Shown one piece after another: positions 1-7,461 of a DNA stretch of 48,891 nucleotides. Each line of letters starts with the position of its first letter. The stretch's first letter is position 1. The notes below the pieces were generated by a model. That model searched no databases, was not told where the DNA came from, and was given only the letters and a program-made list of their open reading frames with translations. Made by a program: the position numbers and the translations under genes. The stretch covers positions 1 to 48,891 of the forward strand of contig CANHSL010000009.1 in assembly GCA_947463385.1 (NCBI GenBank), in the 5' to 3' direction. Source of the stretch: Flavobacteriales bacterium. Lineage in GTDB: Bacteria > Bacteroidota > Bacteroidia > Flavobacteriales_D > Crocinitomicaceae.

Positions 1-1181
1 ACATACTTTTGAATAACTGGTTTCACAAAGCTAGAAGAATCAATCTTAGAAGCCCCTACGCCGTAAAACGCATTGTATACTTCAAGTTTTATATTGGCCT
101 TCACATAATTTCTAAAAAACTCACTCCCACCCTTTATCTCAGCATAACCAGCAGACCAATATTGTTTTATCCATTTTTTTTGGTTTACAAAAGATTGTGC
201 TGCAAACTTTAAAACCGAATTATCTAAATGACTGCGGATTTTTGTCCCATATTCTCCTGTAGTCATCTCAAGCATTCGAGCTACATTCTTGTATAATTGA
301 GTCAAAGGGATACTTCTATCTTTTAAATTTCGTTGATCAATTAACATTGCATCGTTAAATACCTGAAAGGCATAACGGTCTGCATGACTTTTTTCTGAAA
401 TTATGGCAAAATTATGAAAACTTGTGGATCCTTTTTTACCCTTTTCTGCGTCATTTGTAAGAATAAAAGATGTTGAATCTACTTTTGAGTTGCCAAAAAT
501 TGTTGGGTCAATTGCATTAAAATAATCTCTAAGCACCGCATCTATTTCTTTCCAAAAGGCAAAAACATTGGTTTTATATTGTTTAATATTATCCTCATCT
601 TGAAAATCCACAAATGCGTCAGGCAAAAAGAACAAAACATGAGGACGAAAAAAATTTTCGCTCAATTTTTCGAAAGCGACATCGTATATAATTTGTGTAA
701 GGTCTAGATATATTGAGCTTCCTGTGCCCCCAGCAACAGACAAAACAATATAAATATGAAGCGTATCTTTATCCCCAGTACCAGAGCTCAATGCTCCGGT
801 AGATTCTAATGCTAATTTAATTTTGGTTTTAAACTCTGTTGCTATTTTAGCAATAGTCAACCTTCCCTGCGGTCTATTGGCTGACGCCCCCTTGGAAAGC
901 GGACCAGTCTTAAAAGACAATTTGGCCTTATCGTCCAACCAAACATCCACGTTTTTACGTATAGGATCAGAAGCAGAACTTTGGTTTAAGTAGTAGGATA
1001 CGTTTTCATTACTTAAATCAATTTTTTCATGATTATCAAAAGGTTTCAAATCTCCGGCATCCGTATCAATAAATAAAAAATGGTCTATTTTCTTTCCATT
1101 TTTATCTTTTCTATTTTTATTTCTTAATTCAACGAGTGTTTTTAATCCAGAACCACCCATTCCAATGAACAAATTTGCCAT
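1..1181 (-). CDS. Tubulin/FtsZ-like GTPase (Tubulin_2 type), partial
   Basis: The gene starts at 1181 and runs off the left edge, so only about 393 N-terminal residues are visible. The protein opens with a glycine-rich nucleotide loop (MANLFIGMGGSG, residues 1-12) and carries SVAGGTGSS near 149-156, matching the tubulin signature GGGTGTG. This pattern is typical of the Tubulin_2 (PF13809) / FtsZ-like families, which are predicted to bind GTP and possibly polymerise at membranes. No signal peptide is seen, so it should be cytoplasmic. It lies 20 bp downstream of a membrane-anchored vWA protein on the same strand, probably in one operon. The frame is open throughout with no stop, so truncation is only by the window. 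The family call rests on two motifs and the neighbour; GTPase activity is inferred. Confidence 0.75.
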   Translation of the reverse strand, partial: MANLFIGMGGSGLKTLVELRNKNRKDKNGKKIDHFLFIDTDAGDLKPFDNHEKIDLSNENVSYYLNQSSASDPIRKNVDVWLDDKAKLSFKTGPLSKGASANRPQGRLTIAKIATEFKTKIKLALESTGALSSGTGDKDTLHIYIVLSVAGGTGSSIYLDLTQIIYDVAFEKLSENFFRPHVLFFLPDAFVDFQDEDNIKQYKTNVFAFWKEIDAVLRDYFNAIDPTIFGNSKVDSTSFILTNDAEKGKKGSTSFHNFAIISEKSHADRYAFQVFNDAMLIDQRNLKDRSIPLTQLYKNVARMLEMTTGEYGTKIRSHLDNSVLKFAAQSFVNQKKWIKQYWSAGYAEIKGGSEFFRNYVKANIKLEVYNAFYGVGASKIDSSSFVKPVIQKY

Positions 1182-1201
1182 ATTTTATTTATTTAATTTC
1201 A

Positions 1202-2641
1202 TTATTTTACGATTGGCATTGTAATTTCAATGCCGTCAATCAACCAAGTGCTTGAAACCTTCGCAATGGTTTGCTTCTTGTTTCTTGCAGTTTTTTTATT
1301 TTTTGTACTATTAAGAACTAAATCCCCATTTGATGGGGTTATTATTAAACATTTACCTGCAAACATTTTTTTTGTTGGTCTTATCTCCAGCGAAAAATCA
1401 CTTCTAAAATATTTCACTTCACTGCTCGTAAAAGTTTGTTTACTACCTGAGCAATCTTTAGGTATGGTATTTTTCCCCTCCATATAAACATCCATGGTCC
1501 CTCTCAATCTCGCCGGCGGAATAATCGTCCAAATAAATCGCCATATGCTTAGTAACAATATCAACGCGATAAGATCCGTCAACCACCACGGGATGAGGGA
1601 GTCTGCTGTCAATAGGACAACTTTTTGATCCTTGAGTTGAATATCCGTAAGTTCTGGAAGTTCTTTATTATATTTCTCAGCCACTAAGGTGCCTGACACT
1701 TCAATTTCTGTTTCGGAAGGAGGAAGAAAACTGAATAATTTATCGCTGTTTAAAATTTTGGACACTTTATTACTAGAATTATCATCCAATAACAATTTGT
1801 GATAAATACGAGAATGACTCTGTTGCAATTCAATTTGACCTTCATTGTTTTCTAGTTGAATGTTTGCATTTTGTTTGGACACCAGAGAATTAATATAATT
1901 CAACAATTTTTTTCTAAAAATTTCTGCTTGAATTAACGTAAACTCTTTTTTTAACAAGTTAGGACCATCAACACCTCCGATTTCCATATCTGGAAATATT
2001 CTATTTAAAAATAGCTTATAATCCCCTCTTGGACTTTTTTCTGGGTTGTCCAAGATGTAAGACTTAATAAAAGGAGTAAACTCAAATTTCAACTTTTGAA
2101 ATTCATTTGAAAGAGACATCCACTCACTTGACGTTGGAAAACTCCGATATGGATAATACTCCAAATCTGAAAAAATAAAAACGAAAGGAATTGATTTACC
2201 CGTTCCTGGAGCTTTCAAGTTTTTAAGAATTAATTTGGTCATTTTTAATCCGTCTGAACCATTGGTGCCAAACTTTCCTTCGGAGACTAACTTTTGAAAT
2301 TTAGTTTTTATTTCTTTTAAAATTTCTTGGTTTATGTCAGTAGTTACAACTAATTCTTTGGTTTCGTCGGTTGGACCTAATTGAATAATGGTAATTTTAT
2401 CGTTTTTCGGAAGTGCTTCAGCGAATATTCCAATTTGTTCTACAATGTCTTTTCCAAATCGCTTATCAGATATATCAACAACAAAAATATAATGGGAAGG
2501 AACATTTTTCGAATTCTTTCCGAACGCATTAACCGTGTTAGGCCAATCATTTTTTACCAATTCCTCCGGCGTCTGAGCCAAGCCCCCCCCTGAAATGATT
2601 GTGAGCAGTAAAGTTAGTAGGCAAATAAAATTTTTACTCAT
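1202..2641 (-). CDS. Membrane-anchored vWA-domain protein
   Basis: This 479-residue protein starts with a signal peptide (about residues 1-22, ending GLAQ). A von Willebrand factor A-like fold follows at about 50-250, beginning YIFVVDISDK. The metal site is degenerate: DISDK (56-60) replaces DxSxS, while FSDLE near 157-161 could supply the later acidic residue. One membrane helix spans about 352-374 and is followed by a basic tail of about 105 residues. The predicted topology is therefore a periplasmic vWA domain with a cytoplasmic tail, which could contact the tubulin-like protein encoded 20 bp downstream. vWA proteins next to FtsZ-like proteins are a known association in predicted membrane-remodelling systems. 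Whether this domain binds metal is uncertain. Confidence 0.72.
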   Translation of the reverse strand: MSKNFICLLTLLLTIISGGGLAQTPEELVKNDWPNTVNAFGKNSKNVPSHYIFVVDISDKRFGKDIVEQIGIFAEALPKNDKITIIQLGPTDETKELVVTTDINQEILKEIKTKFQKLVSEGKFGTNGSDGLKMTKLILKNLKAPGTGKSIPFVFIFSDLEYYPYRSFPTSSEWMSLSNEFQKLKFEFTPFIKSYILDNPEKSPRGDYKLFLNRIFPDMEIGGVDGPNLLKKEFTLIQAEIFRKKLLNYINSLVSKQNANIQLENNEGQIELQQSHSRIYHKLLLDDNSSNKVSKILNSDKLFSFLPPSETEIEVSGTLVAEKYNKELPELTDIQLKDQKVVLLTADSLIPWWLTDLIALILLLSIWRFIWTIIPPARLRGTMDVYMEGKNTIPKDCSGSKQTFTSSEVKYFRSDFSLEIRPTKKMFAGKCLIITPSNGDLVLNSTKNKKTARNKKQTIAKVSSTWLIDGIEITMPIVK

Positions 2642-2680
2642 CTTGTTTAGTTTTCAATTTTTTCTAAATGTATCTATTAT

Positions 2681-3073
2681 TTATCTTGTAGCCCACCGGT
2701 TGTAGTCGTCTGATTCTATTCCTAACACATCCCTTAATTCATGGGCTCGGTTCCATCCGTCCTCGCTATTATCGCCCTGGTTTAAACGATGCATGGGAAC
2801 ACAAACACAATTATACAGAATGTACTTATCTTGCAGTGAAAATTCAAAATCGTAATTAACAGCGCCTTCAATATCATCTAACTGGATATTGTTGCCTTTC
2901 CACAAACTCACTACCCAATGGGCATCCTCTTCGTCTAAGGACCAAGGAGTGTTACTTCGATTAATGGCTTCTTTCATTTTTAATTTTTCTTCGCCTGTCA
3001 ACGAATTATCACCACCAAACACCCAACAGGTGGCTGCGTAAACTACTTGGGCACGATTACTAAATTTCCCCAT
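2681..3073 (-). CDS. Unknown small helical protein, weakly TerB-like
   Basis: This 130-residue soluble protein has no signal peptide. It has two stretches of the form acidic/glycine turn followed by a helix: GGDNSLTGEEK near 20-30 and QGDNSEDGWNR near 99-109. These resemble the repeated helical hairpins of TerB-like domains, but the match is weak. It is tryptophan- and cysteine-rich for its size. It is encoded 39 bp upstream of the vWA gene on the same strand and probably belongs to the vWA/tubulin operon. A near-consensus Bacteroidota -7 element (TAATTTTA) lies upstream on the minus strand around 3100. The gene itself is well supported; the family is not. Confidence 0.6.
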   Translation of the reverse strand: MGKFSNRAQVVYAATCWVFGGDNSLTGEEKLKMKEAINRSNTPWSLDEEDAHWVVSLWKGNNIQLDDIEGAVNYDFEFSLQDKYILYNCVCVPMHRLNQGDNSEDGWNRAHELRDVLGIESDDYNRWATR

Positions 3074-3187
3074 AATGAAGTGCTATTTATTTAAGCCATA
3101 AAATTACATAAATCCATATACACACCCAAGCTTTACTTCATTTTTTTATTCTAAAGCGTTACCCAAGAGGTTTCTTTGTTTTTTTGC

Positions 3188-3195
3188 TATTTTTG
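3188..3195 (+). promoter_or_regulatory. Bacteroidota -7 promoter element
   Basis: TATTTTTG matches TAnnTTTG exactly, 21 bp before the ATG at 3216. No TTTG sits at the ideal distance upstream, so only the -7 half is supported. Confidence 0.4.
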
Positions 3196-3215
3196 TTTTA
3201 ATTAAAAAATACCTT

Positions 3216-3536
3216 ATGATAGCACGCTACACCTCGCTTTTGTCATTGTTGTTCTTGGCCTCTTGCACCACCGACATCAAAGAAATCAAGGAAAATCGAA
3301 CAGATTACCTTGGCAAAGAGGTTACCATCAAAGGAACCGTAGTATCAACGGTCCCCTTCACAAAGATTTATGAAGTGAAAGATGAAACAGGCAGCCTGTA
3401 TGTAAATACCCCCAATGAGCTACCGGATAAAGATGGTGCGTATAGAATCCGCGGAGTTGTTAAAGAAAAGAAGGTGGGTGTTGCTGGATTGAACCTAATC
3501 GATGAACTCTACTTAGAAGAGTCCTCACGGGATTAG
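3216..3536 (+). CDS. Small OB-fold lipoprotein
   Basis: This 106-residue protein has a signal sequence ending in a lipobox (LFLASC), so the mature protein should start with a lipidated cysteine at about residue 17. The remaining 90 residues look like a single OB fold: LGKEVTIKGTV, then YEVKDETGSLYV, then YRIRGVVKEK. This strand spacing is common in small periplasmic OB proteins of Bacteroidota. The ligand is unknown. The gene is alone on the plus strand between two minus-strand genes and has its own -7 element. The call rests on strand pattern rather than a catalytic motif. Confidence 0.68.
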   Translation: MIARYTSLLSLLFLASCTTDIKEIKENRTDYLGKEVTIKGTVVSTVPFTKIYEVKDETGSLYVNTPNELPDKDGAYRIRGVVKEKKVGVAGLNLIDELYLEESSRD

Positions 3537-3555
3537 CATTATGTTCAAGAGCAGA

Positions 3556-4014
3556 CTACTTAAGTAGTTTTTTGTATCCTATAAAACCAAGGATTGCAAC
3601 AACTATGATAGCTATAAATATCCCGAAAATATTCCCGGAATCAAAGGGCGGGCATTTCAGTTCTTTAATTTTCTTTGAATTAACGGATAGTTCTAGTGTT
3701 TTGTCATCGATTTGCTGTTGAAGTTCGAGGATCTTGGATTCTAGTTCTGATATTTTTTCTTCTTTTCCCCAAGGAATCCAATTTCCTTTTGCACGTGTTA
3801 AGGCATCTTTGGCATAACGCAATTCTCTTTCCAAGCTTTTAATGTCATTGTTGAGTTGTGCTTTTTCAAATTCAAGTTGAAGTCTTTGTTCCTTAATTTC
3901 TGAGCAGTCCTTTCTTTCACAACAAGAAAATACAAAAACCAAAAGCAGTGATAAAGGAATTAAGGTGTGAACTTTTATTTTCAAAAAACGAGTTTTAGCT
4001 AACGAAGAAAGCAT
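3556..4014 (-). CDS. Coiled-coil lipoprotein with C-terminal membrane helix
   Basis: The protein has 152 residues. A hydrophobic N-terminus ends in LVFVFSCC, a plausible lipobox with cysteine at about 31. Residues 35-120 are charged and heptad-like, indicating a long coiled coil, with a PWGKEEK break in the middle. Residues about 127-148 form a strongly hydrophobic helix (GIFIAIIVVAILGFIGY) ending in a basic tail KKLLK. A lipidated N-terminus plus a C-terminal inner-membrane anchor is the architecture of unimolecular spanins, but there are no phage genes nearby. It may instead be an ordinary envelope-spanning protein. The N-terminus could also be a plain membrane helix. Function unknown. Confidence 0.65.
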   Translation of the reverse strand: MLSSLAKTRFLKIKVHTLIPLSLLLVFVFSCCERKDCSEIKEQRLQLEFEKAQLNNDIKSLERELRYAKDALTRAKGNWIPWGKEEKISELESKILELQQQIDDKTLELSVNSKKIKELKCPPFDSGNIFGIFIAIIVVAILGFIGYKKLLK

Positions 4015-4085
4015 GGCTTGTAGATAATGAATCCGAATTGTTGTTTGCTAAGATAATTTATTTTTTGAAAAACCCTAGAAACCAA

Positions 4086-4415
4086 CTAGTCCTGTTCCTC
4101 TCCTTGCTCGCCCATTCTGGTGTTTTTAGCCTGGTTAGCAAGAAGGTCCACATCGATGCCCATTTCATTGCTGAATAAGGTATAGAGTTCATTTTTAATT
4201 TCTTCCGCTTTGGCGCGTTCATTATCTTCCTCATTAACGTCGTCGCATTCGGAAACTTCCAGGTAATTGAAGTTGTCGAATAAGTCGGAGAATTGGAGTG
4301 AATCATGTTCCCCCAACCATGCCAGCAATTCTTCCTTAAATTTTTCCTCGTCTGTTATCGTAAGGATAAAACGATTCCAACGGTGCTCTTCAATTTCAAA
4401 TTCGAGTTCTTTCAT
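4086..4415 (-). CDS. Unknown acidic protein
   Basis: This 109-residue cytoplasmic protein is strongly acidic, rich in Glu/Asp throughout and ending GEQGEEQD. There is no signal peptide, membrane helix or recognisable catalytic motif. It lies 10 bp downstream of the 537-residue membrane protein on the same strand, so the two are probably co-transcribed. Another reading frame across the same bases is basic and serine/threonine-rich and looks like a shadow. The coding call rests on frame length, composition and operon position; the family is not recognised. Confidence 0.6.
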   Translation of the reverse strand: MKELEFEIEEHRWNRFILTITDEEKFKEELLAWLGEHDSLQFSDLFDNFNYLEVSECDDVNEEDNERAKAEEIKNELYTLFSNEMGIDVDLLANQAKNTRMGEQGEEQD

Positions 4416-4425
4416 GAGATAGTAA

Positions 4426-6039
4426 TTATTTTGGATTTTTTATTTTTAGGTTGAATCGAAATGAAGAAGTTCCTCTTGCCATAGTGTATGCCAGAAACCC
4501 AGCGGTTATAACTAGAAGCCCAAGAAGAGGCACCCACATTATGTTTTTAACAGGATAGATATCGCATATTCCGAACCAAACTTGATAAATGGTTAACGCG
4601 AGTAGAATGGTGTTCAGACGACCGTCCTGCGTAAGTTTAACCAGTTCATTAATGGCCTCAATGCTCGTAACGTATTCATCCCTCAACTCTTTAATTTTAA
4701 ACTTGGACTGAACGGCATGGTAAAATTCAGAAACTTCATGGTAATTACTGACATGGAAAAAAACCTGTCGGAATTCTGTTTTTACTAAGTTTGCCTTAAG
4801 CCTTTTCAATTCTCTCTCCTTGTAACGATTCTTCTTGTTCAGACTCAGATCAGAAATCTTACACTGAAAGTAATCAAAAAGGTATTTCTGATTCAAGGCC
4901 ATTAAAAACGCAGGGAAGTAAACATTCACCATTGCCTTGTCGGCTTTTGCATGACTTCCGTCCATGATATAGGCTCCCTCATTCAAGCAATAAAATAGGG
5001 TGGAGTCGTCGGCCATGATGGGGCTGTAATTGAATTCATTAAAAATTGGCATTCTTTCTTGTCCTGGAATTCGAAGTACATGATAGATTGATTTCATCCA
5101 AATATCCCGTTCGTTTTCTGACGTAAAATTACGTGCCTCGTCCAAATGCAGTAAATAAGGCTTTATATCGTCCTTGAACTTATAAAAAGATGTTTCTTGA
5201 GTCGAAGAGGGCAGAAAACTTTTTAATAACTCATCAAACAAGGAAAAGAAATTCACATGACTTTTTTGGTATGCATCTTCGGGTACTTCAACCGAGTCAA
5301 AAACCTCTGGGTGTTCTGTTTTGAGTCTAGGTAATTTGCTTTTCAAATAGTTGATTTGATCTTCAGCGTTAGATGTAATGGCCTTTGAACTTGTCTCCCC
5401 TGTTCGTATTGTTCCGTGGAAAATGGGAACGAAGGTGTTTTTTTCGTTTTCCGCACTAAAATAGCGCAAAAATTCACGAACGGCAGATAATTCAGGGATA
5501 GCCGTACGTTGTCCGATTTCATTTTGCCAACTCAAGGCAACGGAAATAAATCCGTATCCCACTCCTTTCGCGGAGTTTTGACGGTTCATAAAAACACTGA
5601 CACTGTCAATCGTAAAGAATTGATTTTTAACAACTGGTAGGTTGGTTCGAAATAAAAGCTTACGCTCACCATCCAATTTATCGAGTAATCGAGCTAAGTA
5701 GTCTGTTGAAGGTGTTTCTGACTTACTTGAATCAAGTCTATTTACGCAATGCCCTTCAATAGTATTGGCATATTTCTTACGATCAACAAAGGAATAATCG
5801 CTGTCTAATTCCGTGTTAATATTGAAGTGAGGGGAATCTTGTAATTGTAAAAAGGTTTTAATTAACGCTTTCCGTATAGTGTCTTCTTTGAATTTTGCTG
5901 CATATAGGTAGCCTGTATGATGTTTCGGATCTCCAAAAATTTTTTGCAACTGTTGGTCAACGACAAACCCTTTTTTTAAAAAGTCGCCTTCCTTATTTTC
6001 TACGAGGTCAAAGGGAACGGTAAGAATTGTACATGCCAT
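4426..6039 (-). CDS. Unknown large protein with two C-terminal membrane helices
   Basis: The protein has 537 residues. The first 400 or so are soluble and mixed alpha/beta with no motif I recognise. Residues about 400-470 are helical and charged (KNRYKERELKRL and SKFKIKELRDEY), followed by two membrane helices at about 480-500 and 503-520. A helical stalk leading into two closely spaced C-terminal membrane helices resembles the layout of CorA-like and RMD1/DUF155-like proteins, but the CorA GMN motif is absent. Both the soluble domain and the short tail are predicted to face the cytoplasm. It is followed by the acidic 109-residue gene and preceded by the PPP phosphatase at 6056, 16 bp away, suggesting one transcription unit. 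Confidence 0.62.
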   Translation of the reverse strand: MACTILTVPFDLVENKEGDFLKKGFVVDQQLQKIFGDPKHHTGYLYAAKFKEDTIRKALIKTFLQLQDSPHFNINTELDSDYSFVDRKKYANTIEGHCVNRLDSSKSETPSTDYLARLLDKLDGERKLLFRTNLPVVKNQFFTIDSVSVFMNRQNSAKGVGYGFISVALSWQNEIGQRTAIPELSAVREFLRYFSAENEKNTFVPIFHGTIRTGETSSKAITSNAEDQINYLKSKLPRLKTEHPEVFDSVEVPEDAYQKSHVNFFSLFDELLKSFLPSSTQETSFYKFKDDIKPYLLHLDEARNFTSENERDIWMKSIYHVLRIPGQERMPIFNEFNYSPIMADDSTLFYCLNEGAYIMDGSHAKADKAMVNVYFPAFLMALNQKYLFDYFQCKISDLSLNKKNRYKERELKRLKANLVKTEFRQVFFHVSNYHEVSEFYHAVQSKFKIKELRDEYVTSIEAINELVKLTQDGRLNTILLALTIYQVWFGICDIYPVKNIMWVPLLGLLVITAGFLAYTMARGTSSFRFNLKIKNPK

Positions 6040-6055
6040 AGGTTATAATCTTGAG

Positions 6056-6805
6056 TTAAAGGGGATTTGCATAGGTTTTTTTCGCTTTAACGCTGACAAA
6101 AGACCGGGTGTTTCCTTCGATGATGGCAGCGCTCAACCAGCCCCCGTAAACACACCCTGTATCAAGTCCCGTTGCGTTTTCAAAGCATTTGGGGTGTTCT
6201 TGCATAAAAGGTTGGTGTCCAAAATAAACATGCCCATAGGAACCGTCATACACTTCCGCCCAATAGGCATCTTCTGGGCCTTCCTCATTTAATGAAACAA
6301 AGTTCCCTACAGGGTTTAGGTAGCGAATTTTTGTAAGCAACTCCAATCCTGGATAGTCCTTGGGTGCATGGGTGTCCACCTTGTAGGTTGCAGGAAAAGG
6401 GAATTTGAGTCGTTTGGAAACGCCGCCATGGACCAGGGTTACTCCCTCGAATTGAAACGAAAAGTAAGCCTTCATCAAGAAAGCGTGTTCTTCTTCGGTT
6501 AATGCATGGATAAGCTGTGGGAATTCATCGGTCCCTTTCATCTGTTGCTCAATGCCGGTTTTACCGCGAAGGTGCTTCACGTACCGCAACAATTTTTCTT
6601 CGTGGTTTCCTAAAATCAACGTGACTGGGCAGATTTGAGGTAATTGAGCACATTTTTTCACCACGCCCGCGGAATCGGGGCCACGATCAATCAAGTCGCC
6701 TATCAAAAATAAGTGATCGGTGGATTGTAGATTGATTAAGGTCAACAGGTCCTCAAATTCTTCCAAACATCCATGTATGTCCCCTACAATTATTTTTCTT
6801 GTCAT
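6056..6805 (-). CDS. PPP-family metallophosphatase
   Basis: This 249-residue protein has every signature of the bacterial PPP phosphoesterase fold: VGDIHGC (7-13), GDLIDRGPD (about 36-44), LGNHEEK (about 65-71), VHGGV (about 125-129) and FGHQPF toward the C-terminus. These bind the two catalytic metals. Members are Ser/Thr protein phosphatases or ApaH/PrpE-like dinucleoside polyphosphate hydrolases, and motifs alone do not decide between them. It is cytoplasmic. It appears to lead a minus-strand run with the 537-residue protein, and an exact -7 element (TATATTTG) lies on the minus strand at 6862-6869. A second PPP-like gene is at 11710. Confidence 0.85.
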   Translation of the reverse strand: MTRKIIVGDIHGCLEEFEDLLTLINLQSTDHLFLIGDLIDRGPDSAGVVKKCAQLPQICPVTLILGNHEEKLLRYVKHLRGKTGIEQQMKGTDEFPQLIHALTEEEHAFLMKAYFSFQFEGVTLVHGGVSKRLKFPFPATYKVDTHAPKDYPGLELLTKIRYLNPVGNFVSLNEEGPEDAYWAEVYDGSYGHVYFGHQPFMQEHPKCFENATGLDTGCVYGGWLSAAIIEGNTRSFVSVKAKKTYANPL

Positions 6806-6861
6806 TGATTTTTAGTTCAATTCCGTAAGTTCGGTAGTAAAATAGAAAAATATGTTTTTAG

Positions 6862-6869
6862 CAAATATA
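6862..6869 (-). promoter_or_regulatory. -7 element for the PPP phosphatase operon
   Basis: On the minus strand the bases read TATATTTG, an exact TAnnTTTG match, about 57 bp before the start codon at 6805. No clear -33 TTTG is seen. Confidence 0.4.
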
Positions 6870-6914
6870 GATAATATCATTAATTCAGACCTTTAAGATA
6901 ATCCCTTTCATGAA

Positions 6915-6945
6915 TTGGCCACAAATATTGATTTTATTATTTTTG
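6915..6945 (+). promoter_or_regulatory. Bacteroidota-type promoter
   Basis: TTG at 6915-6917, a 20-bp spacer and TATTTTTG at 6938-6945 match the phylum consensus. The ATG at 6957 follows 11 bp later. This position is the main reason to place the start at 6957 rather than at an upstream TTG. Confidence 0.6.
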
Positions 6946-6956
6946 GAAAAAATATT

Positions 6957-7166
6957 ATGGAAATAATTCTTAAAGCATCAAGCGACTTTAACGGAGGAGG
7001 AGTTTTGTTAGTCATAATCATCCTGTTAGTTCTTTTTGGCAGAAATAAGACGCGTAAGGCGAAATGCCGTGTATGCAGTTGGCGAGGTTCCAGAAAGCTG
7101 TGGGATCAATACGGGGGATGTCCGAATTGCAACACGGACGAGACTCCAAGAGAGTATTCTGAGTAG
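6957..7166 (+). CDS. Small membrane-anchored zinc-ribbon protein
   Basis: The protein has 69 residues from the chosen ATG. A membrane helix (GVLLVIIILLVLFG, about 15-28) is followed by a basic stretch and a CRVC...CPNC pair, which should bind one zinc ion as a ribbon. The end is hydrophilic. A frame extension to a TTG at 6915 exists, but that codon falls inside a good promoter, so the shorter form is preferred. It is monocistronic, convergent with the amphi-Trp gene whose end is 5 bp away. Function unknown. Confidence 0.65.
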   Translation: MEIILKASSDFNGGGVLLVIIILLVLFGRNKTRKAKCRVCSWRGSRKLWDQYGGCPNCNTDETPREYSE

Positions 7167-7171
7167 ACCGC

Positions 7172-7384
7172 TTAATCCCCCCACTTAACCTGAAACTCCA
7201 ATTCGTGTGAGCCTTCTGTGCGTTCGTGCTCAATGGAAAAGGTTGCGCCGTCAGGAACATAAATAGCCTCGCCTGCAACGGAAATTCTGAAATTCTCATT
7301 TTTTTCAATGCAATCGGCTAGTCTTCTTAATTTACTTACAAACTCTTCTTTTGTGTAGGTTTTTTCAACGTCTCTTTCTTCCAT
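7172..7384 (-). CDS. amphi-Trp domain protein
   Basis: The protein has 70 residues and is a single small domain: an N-terminal helix (EEFVSKLRRLADCIE) followed by strands ending in LEFQVKWGD. The helix/strand pattern and final W fit the amphi-Trp domain (PF20068), a small domain of unknown molecular function found widely in archaea and bacteria. It is cytoplasmic. The gene stands alone on the minus strand. A basic alternative frame over the same bases is a shadow. Confidence 0.7.
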   Translation of the reverse strand: MEERDVEKTYTKEEFVSKLRRLADCIEKNENFRISVAGEAIYVPDGATFSIEHERTEGSHELEFQVKWGD

Positions 7385-7461
7385 GGTATAAATTTTTACG
7401 AATATACAAGAAATGACATATTCTATGTATTTTTATTCATCCAATTTAAGCAACTCAAATT

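Noticed and set aside
9-212. 67-codon frame on the plus strand
   Set aside because: It lies antisense to the tubulin-like gene, whose long open frame and motifs show it is the real one.
1230-1487. 85-codon frame on the plus strand
   Set aside because: Antisense to the tail of the vWA gene; hydrophobic composition results from reading the complement of lysine-rich codons.
4058-4306. 82-codon frame on the minus strand
   Set aside because: Alternative frame of the acidic 109-residue gene; Met/Thr/Lys-rich composition and no start context.
7018-7308. 96-codon frame on the minus strand
   Set aside because: Overlaps the zinc-ribbon gene and the amphi-Trp gene in other frames; both of those have recognisable domains.
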